Shown here one piece after another: positions 7,609 through 17,467 of a DNA stretch of 49,631 bases (its first letter is position 1; each line of letters opens with the position of its first letter). The position numbers and the translations under genes were made by a program. Source of the DNA: Loktanella sp. 5RATIMAR09 (GTDB taxonomy: Bacteria > Pseudomonadota > Alphaproteobacteria > Rhodobacterales > Rhodobacteraceae). The notes under the pieces are model-generated. The model searched no databases and had not been told where the DNA came from. It saw only the letters and a program-made list of their open reading frames with translations. Location of the stretch: NCBI RefSeq assembly GCF_001419985.1, contig NZ_LJAL01000015.1:1-49631 (forward strand), in the 5' to 3' direction.

Positions 7609-10161
7609 TCAGCCCAAGATACGTGTCACCATCTCATTTGTGTCGCCAGACAGCCCCGATGTTCCTGCAATCCGTTGCAACGCCGCGCGCATCTTGCCCT
7701 GCCGTTCGGCGTCATAGCGTTTCCATGTATCGAAGGCCGTCGTCATGCGTGCTGTCGTTTGCGGGTTCAGCGGATCAAGCTTGATCAGCCATCCGGCCAG
7801 CAGGTCGTAGCCCGCGCCAGAGGGATGATGAAACCCTGCCGTATTGCCCCGCAACCCGCCAAAGACCGCACGGAAACGGTTGGGGTTTTTGAGGTCGAAA
7901 TCCGGATGCGTCGTCAGCTTCTCTGCCGTGGCCGCCGCTTGGTCCGCGGGGGCAAGGCTGACCTGAAGCGCAAACCATTTGTCCATGACAAGCCGGTCAT
8001 GCCGCCACTGGTCCTCAAACGCCGCCAGCTCTGCGGCCCCTTTCGAGATTTGCAGCAGCGCACGCAATGCACCCAACTGTTGGGTCATGTTGTCAGCGCT
8101 GGCAAATTGACGCGTTGCCGCCTTGCCGCCATCCAGTTTGCTGATCAGCGCCAGCACAGCATTCCCCAAAGCGCGTTTGCCCGCCGGTTCCGCATCAGGC
8201 GTATAGGGGCCATCCACGGACATATCGGCGTAAATGCGGGGCAGGGTGTCTTGCAGGTGTTGGGCGATGTGCAGTTTCAGCGTCTCATGAGCATCGTTGA
8301 TTGCAGACGGATCGGGTGTGTGGCCTGCGTCAAACAGCGCCTGTGCCGTGTCCTCTTCGCTGGGCAGGCGCAGGACCAAGGCACGAAATGCGGGGTCCAA
8401 TGCATCGTCGCGCAGCACGGCGGCCAATCCGTCCAGAAAAGCCGCATCAGGGGCCGCATCATCGCGGACCATGCGTATCAGCAGGTCTTGCGCCAAAGTG
8501 CGGCCCGCGTCCCAGCGGTTGAACGGATCGGTGTCATGGGCCAACAGGAAGGCACGTTCGGCATTTGATTTATCATGTTTGACAATCACAGGGGCCGAGA
8601 AATTGCGCAGGATCGAAGCGGTCGGTTTGCTGGACAGCCCCTCAAAGCTGAAGGTTTGCGCGCTTTGCGTCATCTCCAGCACGGTCGTCGGCACCACCTC
8701 TGCGCCGTTTTCATGCAACAATCCCACCGCGACAGGCAGCACGAGCGGTTCTTTGGTGTCTTGGCCGGGTGTCGGGGGTGTTTCTTGGCGCAGATGCAGA
8801 TGATAGGTGCCACTATCATAAGTCTCGGTCACAGTCAGACGCGGGGTGCCCGCCTGAGAGTACCACAGGGCGAACTGGCGCAGGTCGCGTCCGGTGACGT
8901 CCTCAAAAACCTTGAGCCAATCTTCAATCGTCGCGGCATCCCCATCGTGGCGGTCGAAATAGAGATCAAGTGCTTTGGCATAATCGGCATCACCCACCAA
9001 AAGCTTGAGCATCCCGATCACCTCAGCGCCTTTTTCATAGACGGTGGCGGTATAGAAGTTGTTGATCTCGACAAAACTGTCCGGACGGACAGGATGCGCC
9101 AACGGGCCGTCGTCTTCGCGGAATTGATGGGCGCGCAGGACCACGGCGTCGTCAATGCGTTTGACCGCGTGACTGCGCATGTCGCCGGTGAACTGCTGGT
9201 CACGGAACACCGTCAGACCCTCTTTCAGACAAAGCTGAAACCAATCACGGCAGGTGATCCGGTTGCCGGTCCAGTTGTGGAAATATTCATGGGCAATGAT
9301 CGCCTCGATGCGCTCGAAATCCGCATCTGTCGCCGTCTCCGGCGAGGCAAGCACGGCAGAGGCGTTGAAGATGTTCAGCCCCTTATTCTCCATCGCGCCC
9401 ATGTTGAAATCGTCGACAGCGACGATGTTGAACAGATCAAGATCGTATTCGCGGCCATAGACCTCTTCATCCCACGCCATAGATTTTTTCAGCGCTTCCA
9501 TCCCGAACGCGCGTTTGACCTCATCACCACCGGGGCGGACCCAGATATTCAGGTCAACCTTGCGGCCCGTACGGGTGGTAAAACTGTCTGACAGAGCGAC
9601 CAGATCGCCAGCCACAAGCGCAAAAAGATACGCAGGTTTCGGCCAGGGATCATGCCATTCGGCCCAACCCTCACCTTGTGCGACAGGGTTCCCGTTTGAG
9701 AGCAGCACCGGCAGATCGCCCTCGATCCGCACGGTAAAGACGGACATCACATCGGGGCGGTCGGGATAGTAGGTAATCTTGCGAAAACCCTCGGCCTCGC
9801 ATTGGGTGCAATACATGCCGTTCGACATATAAAGCCCTTCAAGTGACGTGTTGGTACTGGGGCTGATCTCGACCTCGGCCTCGAACACAAAGGGGGCGTC
9901 AGGTGCATCATGGCGCAGGCCGTCTGCGCTGAGATCGGGGGTAATAGGTGCGCCGTCAATCATCGCACTGATAAAGCGCAGGTCCTGACCGTGCAGAAAG
10001 AATTCCTTGCTGGTGGCATCCGGGTTTGGCCGGAATGCGATGCGCGAAATAACGCGGGTGTCGGTCGCCCCCAGTCTGAACGTCAGATGAACACTGTCGA
10101 CCAGATAGGCCGGCGGGGTGTAGTCGGACAGGTAGATCGTCTGCGGGGCCGGATTTCTCAT
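7609..10161 (-). CDS. pepN: Aminopeptidase N (M1 family)
   Basis: An 850-residue M1 zinc aminopeptidase that removes N-terminal residues from peptides in the cytoplasm. The substrate-binding motif GAMEN is at residues 255-259, the zinc site HEYFH is at 291-295, and the third ligand Glu is at 314 within CLKEGLTVF. An N-terminal beta domain and a long helical C-terminal domain complete the bacterial PepN pattern. Length is slightly below E. coli PepN (870). It is divergent from the DUF2256 gene. Confidence 0.95.
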   Translation of the reverse strand: MRNPAPQTIYLSDYTPPAYLVDSVHLTFRLGATDTRVISRIAFRPNPDATSKEFFLHGQDLRFISAMIDGAPITPDLSADGLRHDAPDAPFVFEAEVEISPSTNTSLEGLYMSNGMYCTQCEAEGFRKITYYPDRPDVMSVFTVRIEGDLPVLLSNGNPVAQGEGWAEWHDPWPKPAYLFALVAGDLVALSDSFTTRTGRKVDLNIWVRPGGDEVKRAFGMEALKKSMAWDEEVYGREYDLDLFNIVAVDDFNMGAMENKGLNIFNASAVLASPETATDADFERIEAIIAHEYFHNWTGNRITCRDWFQLCLKEGLTVFRDQQFTGDMRSHAVKRIDDAVVLRAHQFREDDGPLAHPVRPDSFVEINNFYTATVYEKGAEVIGMLKLLVGDADYAKALDLYFDRHDGDAATIEDWLKVFEDVTGRDLRQFALWYSQAGTPRLTVTETYDSGTYHLHLRQETPPTPGQDTKEPLVLPVAVGLLHENGAEVVPTTVLEMTQSAQTFSFEGLSSKPTASILRNFSAPVIVKHDKSNAERAFLLAHDTDPFNRWDAGRTLAQDLLIRMVRDDAAPDAAFLDGLAAVLRDDALDPAFRALVLRLPSEEDTAQALFDAGHTPDPSAINDAHETLKLHIAQHLQDTLPRIYADMSVDGPYTPDAEPAGKRALGNAVLALISKLDGGKAATRQFASADNMTQQLGALRALLQISKGAAELAAFEDQWRHDRLVMDKWFALQVSLAPADQAAATAEKLTTHPDFDLKNPNRFRAVFGGLRGNTAGFHHPSGAGYDLLAGWLIKLDPLNPQTTARMTTAFDTWKRYDAERQGKMRAALQRIAGTSGLSGDTNEMVTRILG

Positions 10162-10274
10162 GGTCGTGTCCTTACTGGTTTGTTCGAAAATAGGATGGCA
10201 ACGGCAGATGTTCCACAGTCAATCGGGCCCAACAAATCTTTTGATAATCCCGCGTCACGGTATATCTTTGCTCC

Positions 10275-10430
10275 ATGCCCAAAATGCGCCGTAAAGCTGA
10301 CTTGCCCCAAAAAACCTGTGCCACCTGTGGCCGGCCGTTTGCGTGGCGCAAGAAATGGGCCAAAGTCTGGGACGAGGTCCGCTATTGCTCGGATCGCTGC
10401 AAATCGGGGCGCGCGGCCGCGCCCCGCTGA
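10275..10430 (+). CDS. DUF2256 small zinc-ribbon-like protein
   Basis: A 51-residue gene beginning ATG CCC AAA ATG CGC and ending at a TGA at 10428-10430. The protein has the DUF2256 pattern [16 protein letters not shown], then VRYCSDRC: two Cys pairs (CxxC and CSxxC) that probably bind one zinc, around a basic Trp-rich centre. It ends in an Ala/Arg tail. The function of the family is not known. It sits in the gap between divergent pepN and glcB, about 110 bases from each. Confidence 0.82.
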   Translation: MPKMRRKADLPQKTCATCGRPFAWRKKWAKVWDEVRYCSDRCKSGRAAAPR

Positions 10431-10543
10431 TTTGCGCGCAGAAATCTTGCCGCTGTTTGTTGCCTATCGGAAACTTTCGCACTAACTCGTTGCGCGCAGG
10501 CATGTGTGTGCCGCCGTATGCAGACCGCTGAGGGGAGATTGTT

Positions 10544-12691
10544 ATGACAGACCGTATTGAAAAGCACGGGCTTAAGGTGGCCGCAGAGCTTGCCGATTTT
10601 ATTGACGCACGCGCGCTTGAAGGAACGGGCCTCTCGAGTGACCAATTCTGGAAAGGCTTTGCCGGATTGGTCGAGAAAATGACCCCGCGCAACCGGGCAG
10701 CACTGGCCAAGCGTGATGAACTGCAAGAAACCATCGACGCGTGGCATGTGGCCCGTCGTGGCGTGCAGCTTGATCGGACCGAATACGAAGCCTTTCTTCA
10801 GCAGATCGGCTATCTGGTGCCGGAAGGCGATGATTTCACGATCGAGACCGAAAATGTCGATCCCGAAATTGCGACCGTTCCCGGTCCCCAGCTTGTGGTG
10901 CCGATCACCAACGCGCGCTTTGCGCTGAATGCCGCGAATGCCCGCTGGGGTAGTCTTTATGATGCGTTTTACGGCACCGATGCGATGGGCGTGCAGCCCC
11001 CCAAAGGCCCCTATGACCGCGGGCATGGTGCCCGTGTTGTTGCCCGCGCCCGTGTTTTCCTTGACGAGGCGTTTCCGATTGTCGGCACGAGCCATGCGGA
11101 TGTGTCGCGCTACTACGTCCATGATGGTGCGTTGCTGGTGGATGACCAACCGCTGCGCGAGCCCGAGAAATTCGCAGGCTACCGTGGCAACCCCAAAGCA
11201 CCGGATGCGATTGTGCTGCGCAACAACGGCCTGCACGTGGAACTGGTCTTTGACCGTGCGCATCCAATCGGCAGCCGCGATCAGGCGCTGCTGGCTGATG
11301 TGCGCCTTGAAAGCGCGGTGTCCGCGATCATGGATTGCGAAGACAGTGTCGCTTGTGTGGATGCCGAAGACAAGGTCGAGGCTTATAGCAACTGGCTTGG
11401 CCTGATGCAGGGCAACCTGACGTCCAAATTCGAAAAAGGCGGCAAGACCATGACCCGTCGTCTGGCTGACGACATCACTTACACCGCCGCTGGCGGGGGC
11501 GAACTGACCCTCAAAGGCCGCGCGCTCTTGTGGATCCGCAACGTGGGTCACCTGATGACGAACCCCGCGATCCTTGATGCCAACGGCGATGAGGTGTTCG
11601 AGGGTTTGATGGATGCGATGATCACCGTGATGATCGCGATGCATGACCTCAAGCGCGATGGCGGCAACTCGGCGCTAGGATCGGTCTACGTCGTCAAACC
11701 CAAAATGCATGGACCCGATGAAGTGGCACTGACCAATGATATCTTTGCCATGGTCGAAGACGCGCTGGGCCTGCCGCGTGATACCGTCAAGATCGGGATC
11801 ATGGACGAAGAACGCCGGACAACGGTGAACCTGAAAGAATGTATCCGTGCGGCCAAATCACGTGTGGCCTTTATCAACACAGGTTTCCTTGATCGCACGG
11901 GCGACGAAATCCACACTTCGATGGAGGCGGGGCCGTTCAGTCGCAAGGACTTTATCAAGCGCAAACAGTGGATTGGCGCCTATGAGGACCAGAACGTCGA
12001 TATCGGCCTGGAGTGTGGTTTCTCTGGCAAGGCGCAGATCGGCAAAGGCATGTGGGCCATGCCCGATATGATGGCCGCGATGCTGGAACAAAAGATCGGC
12101 CACCCGCAATCCGGTGCGAACTGCGCGTGGGTGCCCAGCCCGACGGCGGCGACCTTGCACGCGCTGCACTACCACAAAGTCAATGTGATGGCGTTGCAGG
12201 ACAAACTGCGCAAAGGCGGACGCCGCGCCTATGTCTCCTCTATTCTGGACATTCCGCTGGCACAGTATCAGCGCTGGACCGATGCGCAGAAGATCAAGGA
12301 AGTTGAAAACAATGCCCAGGGTATTCTGGGCTATGTTGTGCGTTGGATTGATCAGGGTGTGGGTTGTTCCAAAGTGCCGGACATCAACAATGTCGGTCTG
12401 ATGGAAGACCGCGCCACCTGCCGGATTTCCAGCCAGGCGCTGGCGAACTGGCTCCACCACGATGTTGTCAGCGAAGCACAGGTCATGGAGGCGATGCGCA
12501 AGATGGCGGCAGTTGTTGACGAACAAAACGCGGGTGATCCTGCCTATCGTCCGATGGCCCCCGAATTCAACGGGATTGCATTTCAGGCTGCCTGTGATCT
12601 GGTGTTCAAGGGCCGCGTCCAGCCGTCAGGCTATACCGAGCCTGTGCTGCACCAGCGCCGGTTAGAGCTCAAAGCGCAGCGCAATCACTAA
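10544..12691 (+). CDS. glcB: Malate synthase G
   Basis: A 715-residue malate synthase of the G isoform, which condenses glyoxylate with acetyl-CoA to give malate. The length and the signature region [15 protein letters not shown] (from residue 264) fit. [16 protein letters not shown] and [13 protein letters not shown] carry the conserved catalytic-domain blocks. AGGGGAG lies ahead of the ATG. The GlcG-like gene follows after 40 bases in the same direction, as in glycolate-use operons, suggesting a role in glycolate/glyoxylate consumption. No glcDEF genes are in the window. Confidence 0.97.
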   Translation: MTDRIEKHGLKVAAELADFIDARALEGTGLSSDQFWKGFAGLVEKMTPRNRAALAKRDELQETIDAWHVARRGVQLDRTEYEAFLQQIGYLVPEGDDFTIETENVDPEIATVPGPQLVVPITNARFALNAANARWGSLYDAFYGTDAMGVQPPKGPYDRGHGARVVARARVFLDEAFPIVGTSHADVSRYYVHDGALLVDDQPLREPEKFAGYRGNPKAPDAIVLRNNGLHVELVFDRAHPIGSRDQALLADVRLESAVSAIMDCEDSVACVDAEDKVEAYSNWLGLMQGNLTSKFEKGGKTMTRRLADDITYTAAGGGELTLKGRALLWIRNVGHLMTNPAILDANGDEVFEGLMDAMITVMIAMHDLKRDGGNSALGSVYVVKPKMHGPDEVALTNDIFAMVEDALGLPRDTVKIGIMDEERRTTVNLKECIRAAKSRVAFINTGFLDRTGDEIHTSMEAGPFSRKDFIKRKQWIGAYEDQNVDIGLECGFSGKAQIGKGMWAMPDMMAAMLEQKIGHPQSGANCAWVPSPTAATLHALHYHKVNVMALQDKLRKGGRRAYVSSILDIPLAQYQRWTDAQKIKEVENNAQGILGYVVRWIDQGVGCSKVPDINNVGLMEDRATCRISSQALANWLHHDVVSEAQVMEAMRKMAAVVDEQNAGDPAYRPMAPEFNGIAFQAACDLVFKGRVQPSGYTEPVLHQRRLELKAQRNH

Positions 12692-12731
12692 GGGCCGGTG
12701 GATTTCACCGCCCGACGAGGAAGGGAAAGAA

Positions 12732-13160
12732 ATGGCAGAGATTTCAGCAAATAAAGCGCGCACGATCATCCGTAAGGCCCTCGCGAAAGGTGACGAGATG
12801 GGGTTCAAACCTCTGTCGGTTGTGATTCTTGATGCAGGCGGGCATGTGAAAGCGTTCGAACGCGCCGATGGTGCGGCACCCGGCCGTTTCGGGATCGCTC
12901 ATGGCAAGGCATATGGATCGGTCATGCTGGGCATGGCAGGCACAGCACAGATGGCACGGGCCGAACAGCAGGCCTATTTCATGGCAGCTGTGAACGGCGT
13001 TTACGGGGGGCAGGTCGTACCTGTGCCCGGTGGCGTTCTGGTGCGTGACAAACGCGGTGCTGTGATCGGCGCCGTTGGCGTCACCGGCGATACCTCGGAC
13101 AACGACGTGATTGCCGCGATGGCGGGCATCGAGGCGGCAGGCCTGATCGGCGAAGCCTGA
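12732..13160 (+). CDS. GlcG/HbpS family heme-binding-like protein
   Basis: A 142-residue DUF336 (GlcG/HbpS) protein. Family members are small alpha/beta proteins associated with glycolate, diol or heme functions; some bind heme. Visible hallmarks are KPLSVVILDAGGHVKAFERADGA, the GIAHGKAYGSV helix, and PVPGGVLVRDKRGAVIGAVGVTGDTSDNDV, the glycine-rich block that defines the family. GGAAGGGAAAG precedes the ATG. It is probably co-transcribed with glcB. The molecular function is not certain. Confidence 0.88.
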   Translation: MAEISANKARTIIRKALAKGDEMGFKPLSVVILDAGGHVKAFERADGAAPGRFGIAHGKAYGSVMLGMAGTAQMARAEQQAYFMAAVNGVYGGQVVPVPGGVLVRDKRGAVIGAVGVTGDTSDNDVIAAMAGIEAAGLIGEA

Positions 13161-13177
13161 TTTTCGCAAAAGCCCAC

Positions 13178-13215
13178 AAATATGCGCATATGCTGCTGAA
13201 ATATGCGGCATATGC
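13178..13215. promoter_or_regulatory. Tandem palindromes, candidate operator pair
   Basis: Two nearly identical 16-17 bp units, AAATATGCGCATATGC at 13178-13193 and AAATATGCGGCATATGC at 13199-13215. Each contains a palindrome (ATATGC/GCATAT); the first is perfect over 13180-13191 and the second has one central base (13201-13213). The two centres are 21.5 bp apart, about two helical turns, so dimers would bind on the same DNA face. They lie just upstream of a possible promoter (TTTCAA at 13229, TTAAAC at 13251) for the amidotransferase-type hydrolase gene at 13302. Confidence 0.55.
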
Positions 13216-13301
13216 GCCGGAATAAGCTTTTCAACCTCGCTGACCATCTTTTAAACCCGCCAGAGAGACGCTAGTTTCACGGCCAACGGAAAGGGAACCT
13301 G

Positions 13302-14069
13302 ATGGCGCGTCCAGTTGTTGGCATTATTTCGAATTCGCATCTGATCAACGACCAGTATCTGGTGCAAGGTGCCGGTGCGATGAACGTACAGGCGTTGTCG
13401 CGTGTTTCTGGCGTCGTGCCAGTCATCATTCCGGTCGAACCTGATCTGGTGCATATCGAAGAACTTATGGGATCTTGCGACGGGTTCTTTTTCCCCGGCG
13501 GGCGGCCCAACGTGCACCCCGAAGAATACGGCGAAGAAGAGACCGAGGCGCATGGTACTTTCGAGCGCAACCGTGACCGGCTTAGCCTGCCGCTGATCCG
13601 CGCTTGTGTCGCCCGTGGCCAACCGGTTATGGGTGTTTGCCTTGGTTTTCAGGAAATGAATGTCGCGATGGGGGGCTCGCTGTACCCCGAAATCCGCGAT
13701 CTGCCGGGGCGCGATAACCACCGCATGCCGCCTGACGGGACCTTGGAAGAAAAGTTCGAACTGCGCCACGAGGTTACGCTGACCGAAGGTGGGCCGTTTC
13801 ACCGTCTGTTCGGCCGTCAGAAAGTCATGACCAACACCTTGCATGGGCAGGGTATCAAGGAACCGGGGCCGCGTATCGTGATCGACGGCCACGCGCCCGA
13901 TGGCACGCCAGAGGCGATTTACGTCAAAGATGCGCCGGGGTTCACCATGTCGGTGCAATGGCATCCGGAATGGAATGCGGTAGATGATCCAGTTTCGCGG
14001 CCGCTCTTCACAGCTTTTGGTGATGCATGCCGCGCATGGGCATCCGGTGGGCTGCGCAAAGCAGGCTGA
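13302..14069 (+). CDS. Class I glutamine-amidotransferase-type hydrolase (peptidase C26, PuuD-like)
   Basis: A 255-residue protein of the gamma-glutamyl-gamma-aminobutyrate hydrolase (peptidase C26) family, which cleaves gamma-glutamyl bonds, for example in the glutamylated polyamine route. The triad is visible: the nucleophile is Cys113 in GVCLGFQEMN, with His221 and Glu223 in QWHPEWN. FFFPGGRPNVHPEEYG is the substrate-side loop typical of C26. No puuA/puuB partners are seen here, so the polyamine role is inference. Tandem palindromes upstream suggest dedicated regulation. Confidence 0.88.
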   Translation: MARPVVGIISNSHLINDQYLVQGAGAMNVQALSRVSGVVPVIIPVEPDLVHIEELMGSCDGFFFPGGRPNVHPEEYGEEETEAHGTFERNRDRLSLPLIRACVARGQPVMGVCLGFQEMNVAMGGSLYPEIRDLPGRDNHRMPPDGTLEEKFELRHEVTLTEGGPFHRLFGRQKVMTNTLHGQGIKEPGPRIVIDGHAPDGTPEAIYVKDAPGFTMSVQWHPEWNAVDDPVSRPLFTAFGDACRAWASGGLRKAG

Positions 14070-14136
14070 CTGATTTCGATCAATCAAACGTATTGTGTTT
14101 TTTGCTATTGTCCCACGAACAGCAAGGAGCATCACA

Positions 14137-14667
14137 ATGAACATTCTGATCGCCTATGCCTCGACCGAGGGGCAAACCCGCAAAATCGCACGTTACGCCG
14201 CTGATTATCTGAACGGGCAGGGGCACACTGTAGAACTGTGCGGTGCAGCAGACGCCAAAGATGCGGAACTCGCGCGTTTTGACGCGGTTTTGCTGGCAGG
14301 GTCGGTCCATGCAGGCAAGTATCAAAAGCCACTTGTGGCCTTTGCCAAGCGCAAAGCCCGTGATCTGGCGCATCTACGATCCGCCTTTTTGTCGGTCTCA
14401 TTGGCCGCTGCCGGTGACGACCCTGATGATTGGCAAGGACTGTCGGATTGCGTAACCCGCTTTGCAGAGAAAACGGGCTGGACGCCCCCGACCGTGATGC
14501 ATGTCGCAGGGGCGTTCCGTTTCTCGGAATATGATTTCTTCAAATCATGGGCGATGCGCTGGATTGCCGCGACAAAAGACCAAGAGGTGAAACCGGGGGA
14601 GGACAAGGAATACACCGATTGGGCGGCCCTGAAAAAGACGCTGGATGGGTGGCTTGCAGGCGGGTGA
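14137..14667 (+). CDS. HemG-like flavodoxin-domain protein
   Basis: A 176-residue flavodoxin-fold protein resembling HemG, the FMN-dependent protoporphyrinogen IX dehydrogenase that couples heme synthesis to the quinone pool. The phosphate loop is YASTEGQTRKIARY (residues 6-19). GSVHAGKYQKPLVAF, LSVSLAAAGDDPDD and the C-terminal EYTDWAALKK match the HemG pattern, including the insertion before YTDW. AAGGAG lies eight bases before the ATG. Oxidation of protoporphyrinogen is the likely but unproven role. It converges with the molybdenum-enzyme genes, 15 bases apart. Confidence 0.72.
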   Translation: MNILIAYASTEGQTRKIARYAADYLNGQGHTVELCGAADAKDAELARFDAVLLAGSVHAGKYQKPLVAFAKRKARDLAHLRSAFLSVSLAAAGDDPDDWQGLSDCVTRFAEKTGWTPPTVMHVAGAFRFSEYDFFKSWAMRWIAATKDQEVKPGEDKEYTDWAALKKTLDGWLAGG

Positions 14668-14682
14668 ATCCCGCCCGCGTTC

Positions 14683-16917
14683 TTAAAGAATCAAGTCGAA
14701 TGTCTTGATCAGTGGCAGTTCCCGCGCCCGCGTGCCTGTCAGATCGAACAACGCGTTCCCCAAAGCAGGCATGGACGGCGGTGTGCCGGGTTCACCGGCG
14801 CCGCCCATAAACGGATTGGTTTCCAGCAGGCGCACTTCGAATTCCGGCACGGTATGCATCCGCATGGCGTCATAGTCATAGAAGTTGCCTTGCTCGACCA
14901 TGCCATCCGCGAAGGTGATCTCTTCCTGCATCGCCGCAGAGAAACCGTAGATCGCGCCCGATGTCATTTGCGCCTCGACAATGCCGGGGTCAAGCACGGT
15001 GCCCAGATCGGCGGCGATCCAGCATTTGTTGATCCTGATGCCGCGTCCTGTGTCCTCGACCTCGACAACCTGCGCCACCGGCGTACCGAACGAAAAGCTG
15101 AAGGCCACGCCGCGCCCGATATTGGCCGGAGTTTGGCCGGTCCAGCCCGACATCTCGCCCACCGCTTCGATCACACCCGCCGAAGGGGCGTGTTCGGTGC
15201 GCGCCAGATCAAGCCGGAATTGCAGCGGGTCAGTACCAGCGGCATGGGCCAACTCGTCAATGAAGGTATCCAGCATAAAGCCGTTGATCGAGGCACCCAC
15301 CGAGCGCCAGAACCCGATCGGGACGTCGATGTTTGTCAGGTGGCCTGCGATGCGGAAATGCGGGATCGCATAGGGTTGGTCCGCCGCACCTTCCACATGC
15401 AACCGGTCAGGGCCGGGGGGAACGACGCCGGTCTGGCGCAGCGAAGAGCTGTGAAACACCGAGGGTGCTGCGATCTTGCCGTCAACCAGCACCGCCTTGC
15501 CATCCTGCACCACGCCACGGAACTGCGCGATGGCGGCAGGGCGGTAAAAGTCGCGGCGCATGTCTTCTTCACGGCTCCAGATCATGCGGATGGGGGTGTC
15601 CGGCACAGCGGCGGCGATGCGCGCGGCAAGGACCGAGAAATCCTGTTCCCCGCGACGGCCAAAACCGCCACCCAGATAGGTCGTATGCAGCGTCACCTGT
15701 TCCGGCGTCAGGCCCACAGCTTTTGCACAGGCATCGCGGATCATCGTCGGCGCCTGATTGCCTGACCAGACCTCAAGCGCGTCACCCGTGTAAAGCGCCG
15801 TCGCGCTCATCGGTTCCATCGTCGCATGGGCAAGCCAAGGCACATAGTAGTCTGCTGTTATTTCAGTACCTTCCACGGCGCTTGTCACGTCGCCATCATC
15901 GCGCACCATGCTGTCGGCGTCGTCGTCCAGAGACGCGGCAATCGCAGCACGCAGCCCCTCGGTATTGGCAGGGTAATTCGCTGGGGTCCACGTGATATCC
16001 ACGGCCTCGGCCGCTTGCATCGCAAGCCAAGTGTTGCTGGCGATCACCGCGATCCCATCACCCAGATCGACAACCGCCTCGACCCCGTCCATGTCGCGGG
16101 CGGCGGTGTCGTCATAGCTTTCCATGCCTGCGCGCGTCGGGCTCATCCGGACGGTCGCGAATTTCATGCCATCCATTGCGGTGTCGGTCGCAAACTTAGC
16201 CGTTCCGGTAACCTTTTCCACCATGTCAACGCGCGGCATGGATTTACCCAGATATTTCCATGTTGCAGGGTCACGCAATTCCACGTCAGGGGGCGTGATG
16301 TCGCGCAACGCCTCGGCCAGTTCACTATATGCGATGGCTGTGCCGTCGGGCGCAATCACGTTACTGTTCTCGGTCCGCAGGTCGCTGACAGGCACGCCAA
16401 GTTGTGCGCTCGCGGCCAGTTTCAGCGCTTCCCGCGCCGACGCACCCGCATGGCGCATCCGCTCATAGAAATCCTTCATCGACGTCGATCCGCCGGTCGC
16501 TTGCAGGTCGAGCAGTTTGCCCACTTTGCCTACCTGTTCGCGCATATTGTGCTTAAAGGGGGTGTCTTTGTAATGCGCCCCGGGGATCGCCATGCCAAGG
16601 AAAACAGAGTTGTAATAGGCCTGCGCTGGTGGGCCGTGCAGCACGGTGATATCTTCCCATGCTACGTCCAATTCCTCGGCGGCAAGGGCGGCCAGCGTGG
16701 TTTGCACTCCTTGACCCATTTCCGCGCGCGGCGCGATCAGAGTCACGCCGTCACGGGTAATCATCACGAAGGGGTTCAATATGGCTTCACCATCCCCCGC
16801 CACCAGCGGATTGGGCGCATCCTTGTTGATCTGATAAATGCCAAATGCGGCACCGCCTACGATGGCGGCAGAGCCGATCAGGAACGTCCGGCGGGCAATT
16901 GTCTTGATACGACCCAT
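14683..16917 (-). CDS. Molybdopterin-binding subunit of an isoquinoline 1-oxidoreductase-type hydroxylase (IorB-like)
   Basis: A 744-residue large subunit of the xanthine oxidase family, two-subunit IorAB branch, which hydroxylates N-heterocycles or oxidises aldehydes. A Tat signal is visible at the start: RRTFLIG (residues 9-15) followed by a hydrophobic stretch, implying export with the cofactor folded in. RAEMGQGVQT, TYLGGGFGRRGEQDF and the C-terminal GGAGEPGTPP are the molybdopterin-contact blocks of IorB proteins. The start follows the IorA stop after a single base (TAA G ATG), so the two are co-translated. The substrate is unknown. Confidence 0.9.
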   Translation of the reverse strand: MGRIKTIARRTFLIGSAAIVGGAAFGIYQINKDAPNPLVAGDGEAILNPFVMITRDGVTLIAPRAEMGQGVQTTLAALAAEELDVAWEDITVLHGPPAQAYYNSVFLGMAIPGAHYKDTPFKHNMREQVGKVGKLLDLQATGGSTSMKDFYERMRHAGASAREALKLAASAQLGVPVSDLRTENSNVIAPDGTAIAYSELAEALRDITPPDVELRDPATWKYLGKSMPRVDMVEKVTGTAKFATDTAMDGMKFATVRMSPTRAGMESYDDTAARDMDGVEAVVDLGDGIAVIASNTWLAMQAAEAVDITWTPANYPANTEGLRAAIAASLDDDADSMVRDDGDVTSAVEGTEITADYYVPWLAHATMEPMSATALYTGDALEVWSGNQAPTMIRDACAKAVGLTPEQVTLHTTYLGGGFGRRGEQDFSVLAARIAAAVPDTPIRMIWSREEDMRRDFYRPAAIAQFRGVVQDGKAVLVDGKIAAPSVFHSSSLRQTGVVPPGPDRLHVEGAADQPYAIPHFRIAGHLTNIDVPIGFWRSVGASINGFMLDTFIDELAHAAGTDPLQFRLDLARTEHAPSAGVIEAVGEMSGWTGQTPANIGRGVAFSFSFGTPVAQVVEVEDTGRGIRINKCWIAADLGTVLDPGIVEAQMTSGAIYGFSAAMQEEITFADGMVEQGNFYDYDAMRMHTVPEFEVRLLETNPFMGGAGEPGTPPSMPALGNALFDLTGTRARELPLIKTFDLIL

Positions 16918-16918
16918 C

Positions 16919-17386
16919 TTATGTCTCCTCGGACAGGCGCTGGGCCGCGTCTTTGATTGCGGCGCGGATGCGGGGGTAGGTGCCGCAGCGGCACAGATTG
17001 CCCTGCATCGCGTCGTCAATGTCCTGATCGGTGGGTTGGGGCGTTTGCGCCAAAAGGGCGGCGGCGTTCATGATCTGGCCCGACTGGCAATATCCGCATT
17101 GTGCCACCTGATGATCAACCCAGGCCTGCTGGATCGTGGCCATGTTATCGGGGCTTCCAAGCCCTTCGATCGTCGTCACCTCACCCCAGACATCGGCCAA
17201 AGCCACCTGACATGACCGCACCGCCTCGCCGTCGATATGCACGGTGCATGCGCCGCAGGCGGCCACGCCACATCCAAACTTTGTACCTGTCAGCCCGATT
17301 TCATCGCGCAAGACCCATAATAAAGGAACATTTTCAGGCAGGTCCACGTCATGCGCGGTGCCGTTGATGGTGAGGCGAGTAGCCAT
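16919..17386 (-). CDS. [2Fe-2S] subunit of an IorAB-type hydroxylase (IorA-like)
   Basis: A 155-residue electron-transfer subunit with two [2Fe-2S] clusters. The plant-ferredoxin-type cluster uses Cys39, 44, 47 and 59 (CGVAACGAC, then C). The second uses Cys97, 100, 132 and 134 (CGYC, then CRC). There is no signal peptide, consistent with hitch-hiking export on the Tat signal of the large subunit. There is no FAD subunit gene adjacent, as in IorAB enzymes that pass electrons to cytochrome or another membrane carrier. It is first in the operon; the promoter is probably in the AT-rich 17400-17440 region. Confidence 0.92.
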   Translation of the reverse strand: MATRLTINGTAHDVDLPENVPLLWVLRDEIGLTGTKFGCGVAACGACTVHIDGEAVRSCQVALADVWGEVTTIEGLGSPDNMATIQQAWVDHQVAQCGYCQSGQIMNAAALLAQTPQPTDQDIDDAMQGNLCRCGTYPRIRAAIKDAAQRLSEET

Positions 17387-17467
17387 GGTACTGCTCCAAA
17401 TGTGAACTGGATAGTTTAGTTTAGGTCAGATATTAATCCCGTGCAATGGGCTGTGTCGTCACGTCAC

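Noticed and set aside
8575..9591. 338-codon plus-strand frame antisense to pepN
   Set aside because: It is antisense to the catalytic domain of PepN with no independent evidence.
10382..11644. 420-codon minus-strand frame antisense to glcB
   Set aside because: It overlaps malate synthase G, whose motifs are unmistakable, and also the DUF2256 gene; no ribosome site or family match.
15826..16956. 376-codon plus-strand frame antisense to the molybdopterin subunit
   Set aside because: It shadows a gene with strong motifs and has no start signal.
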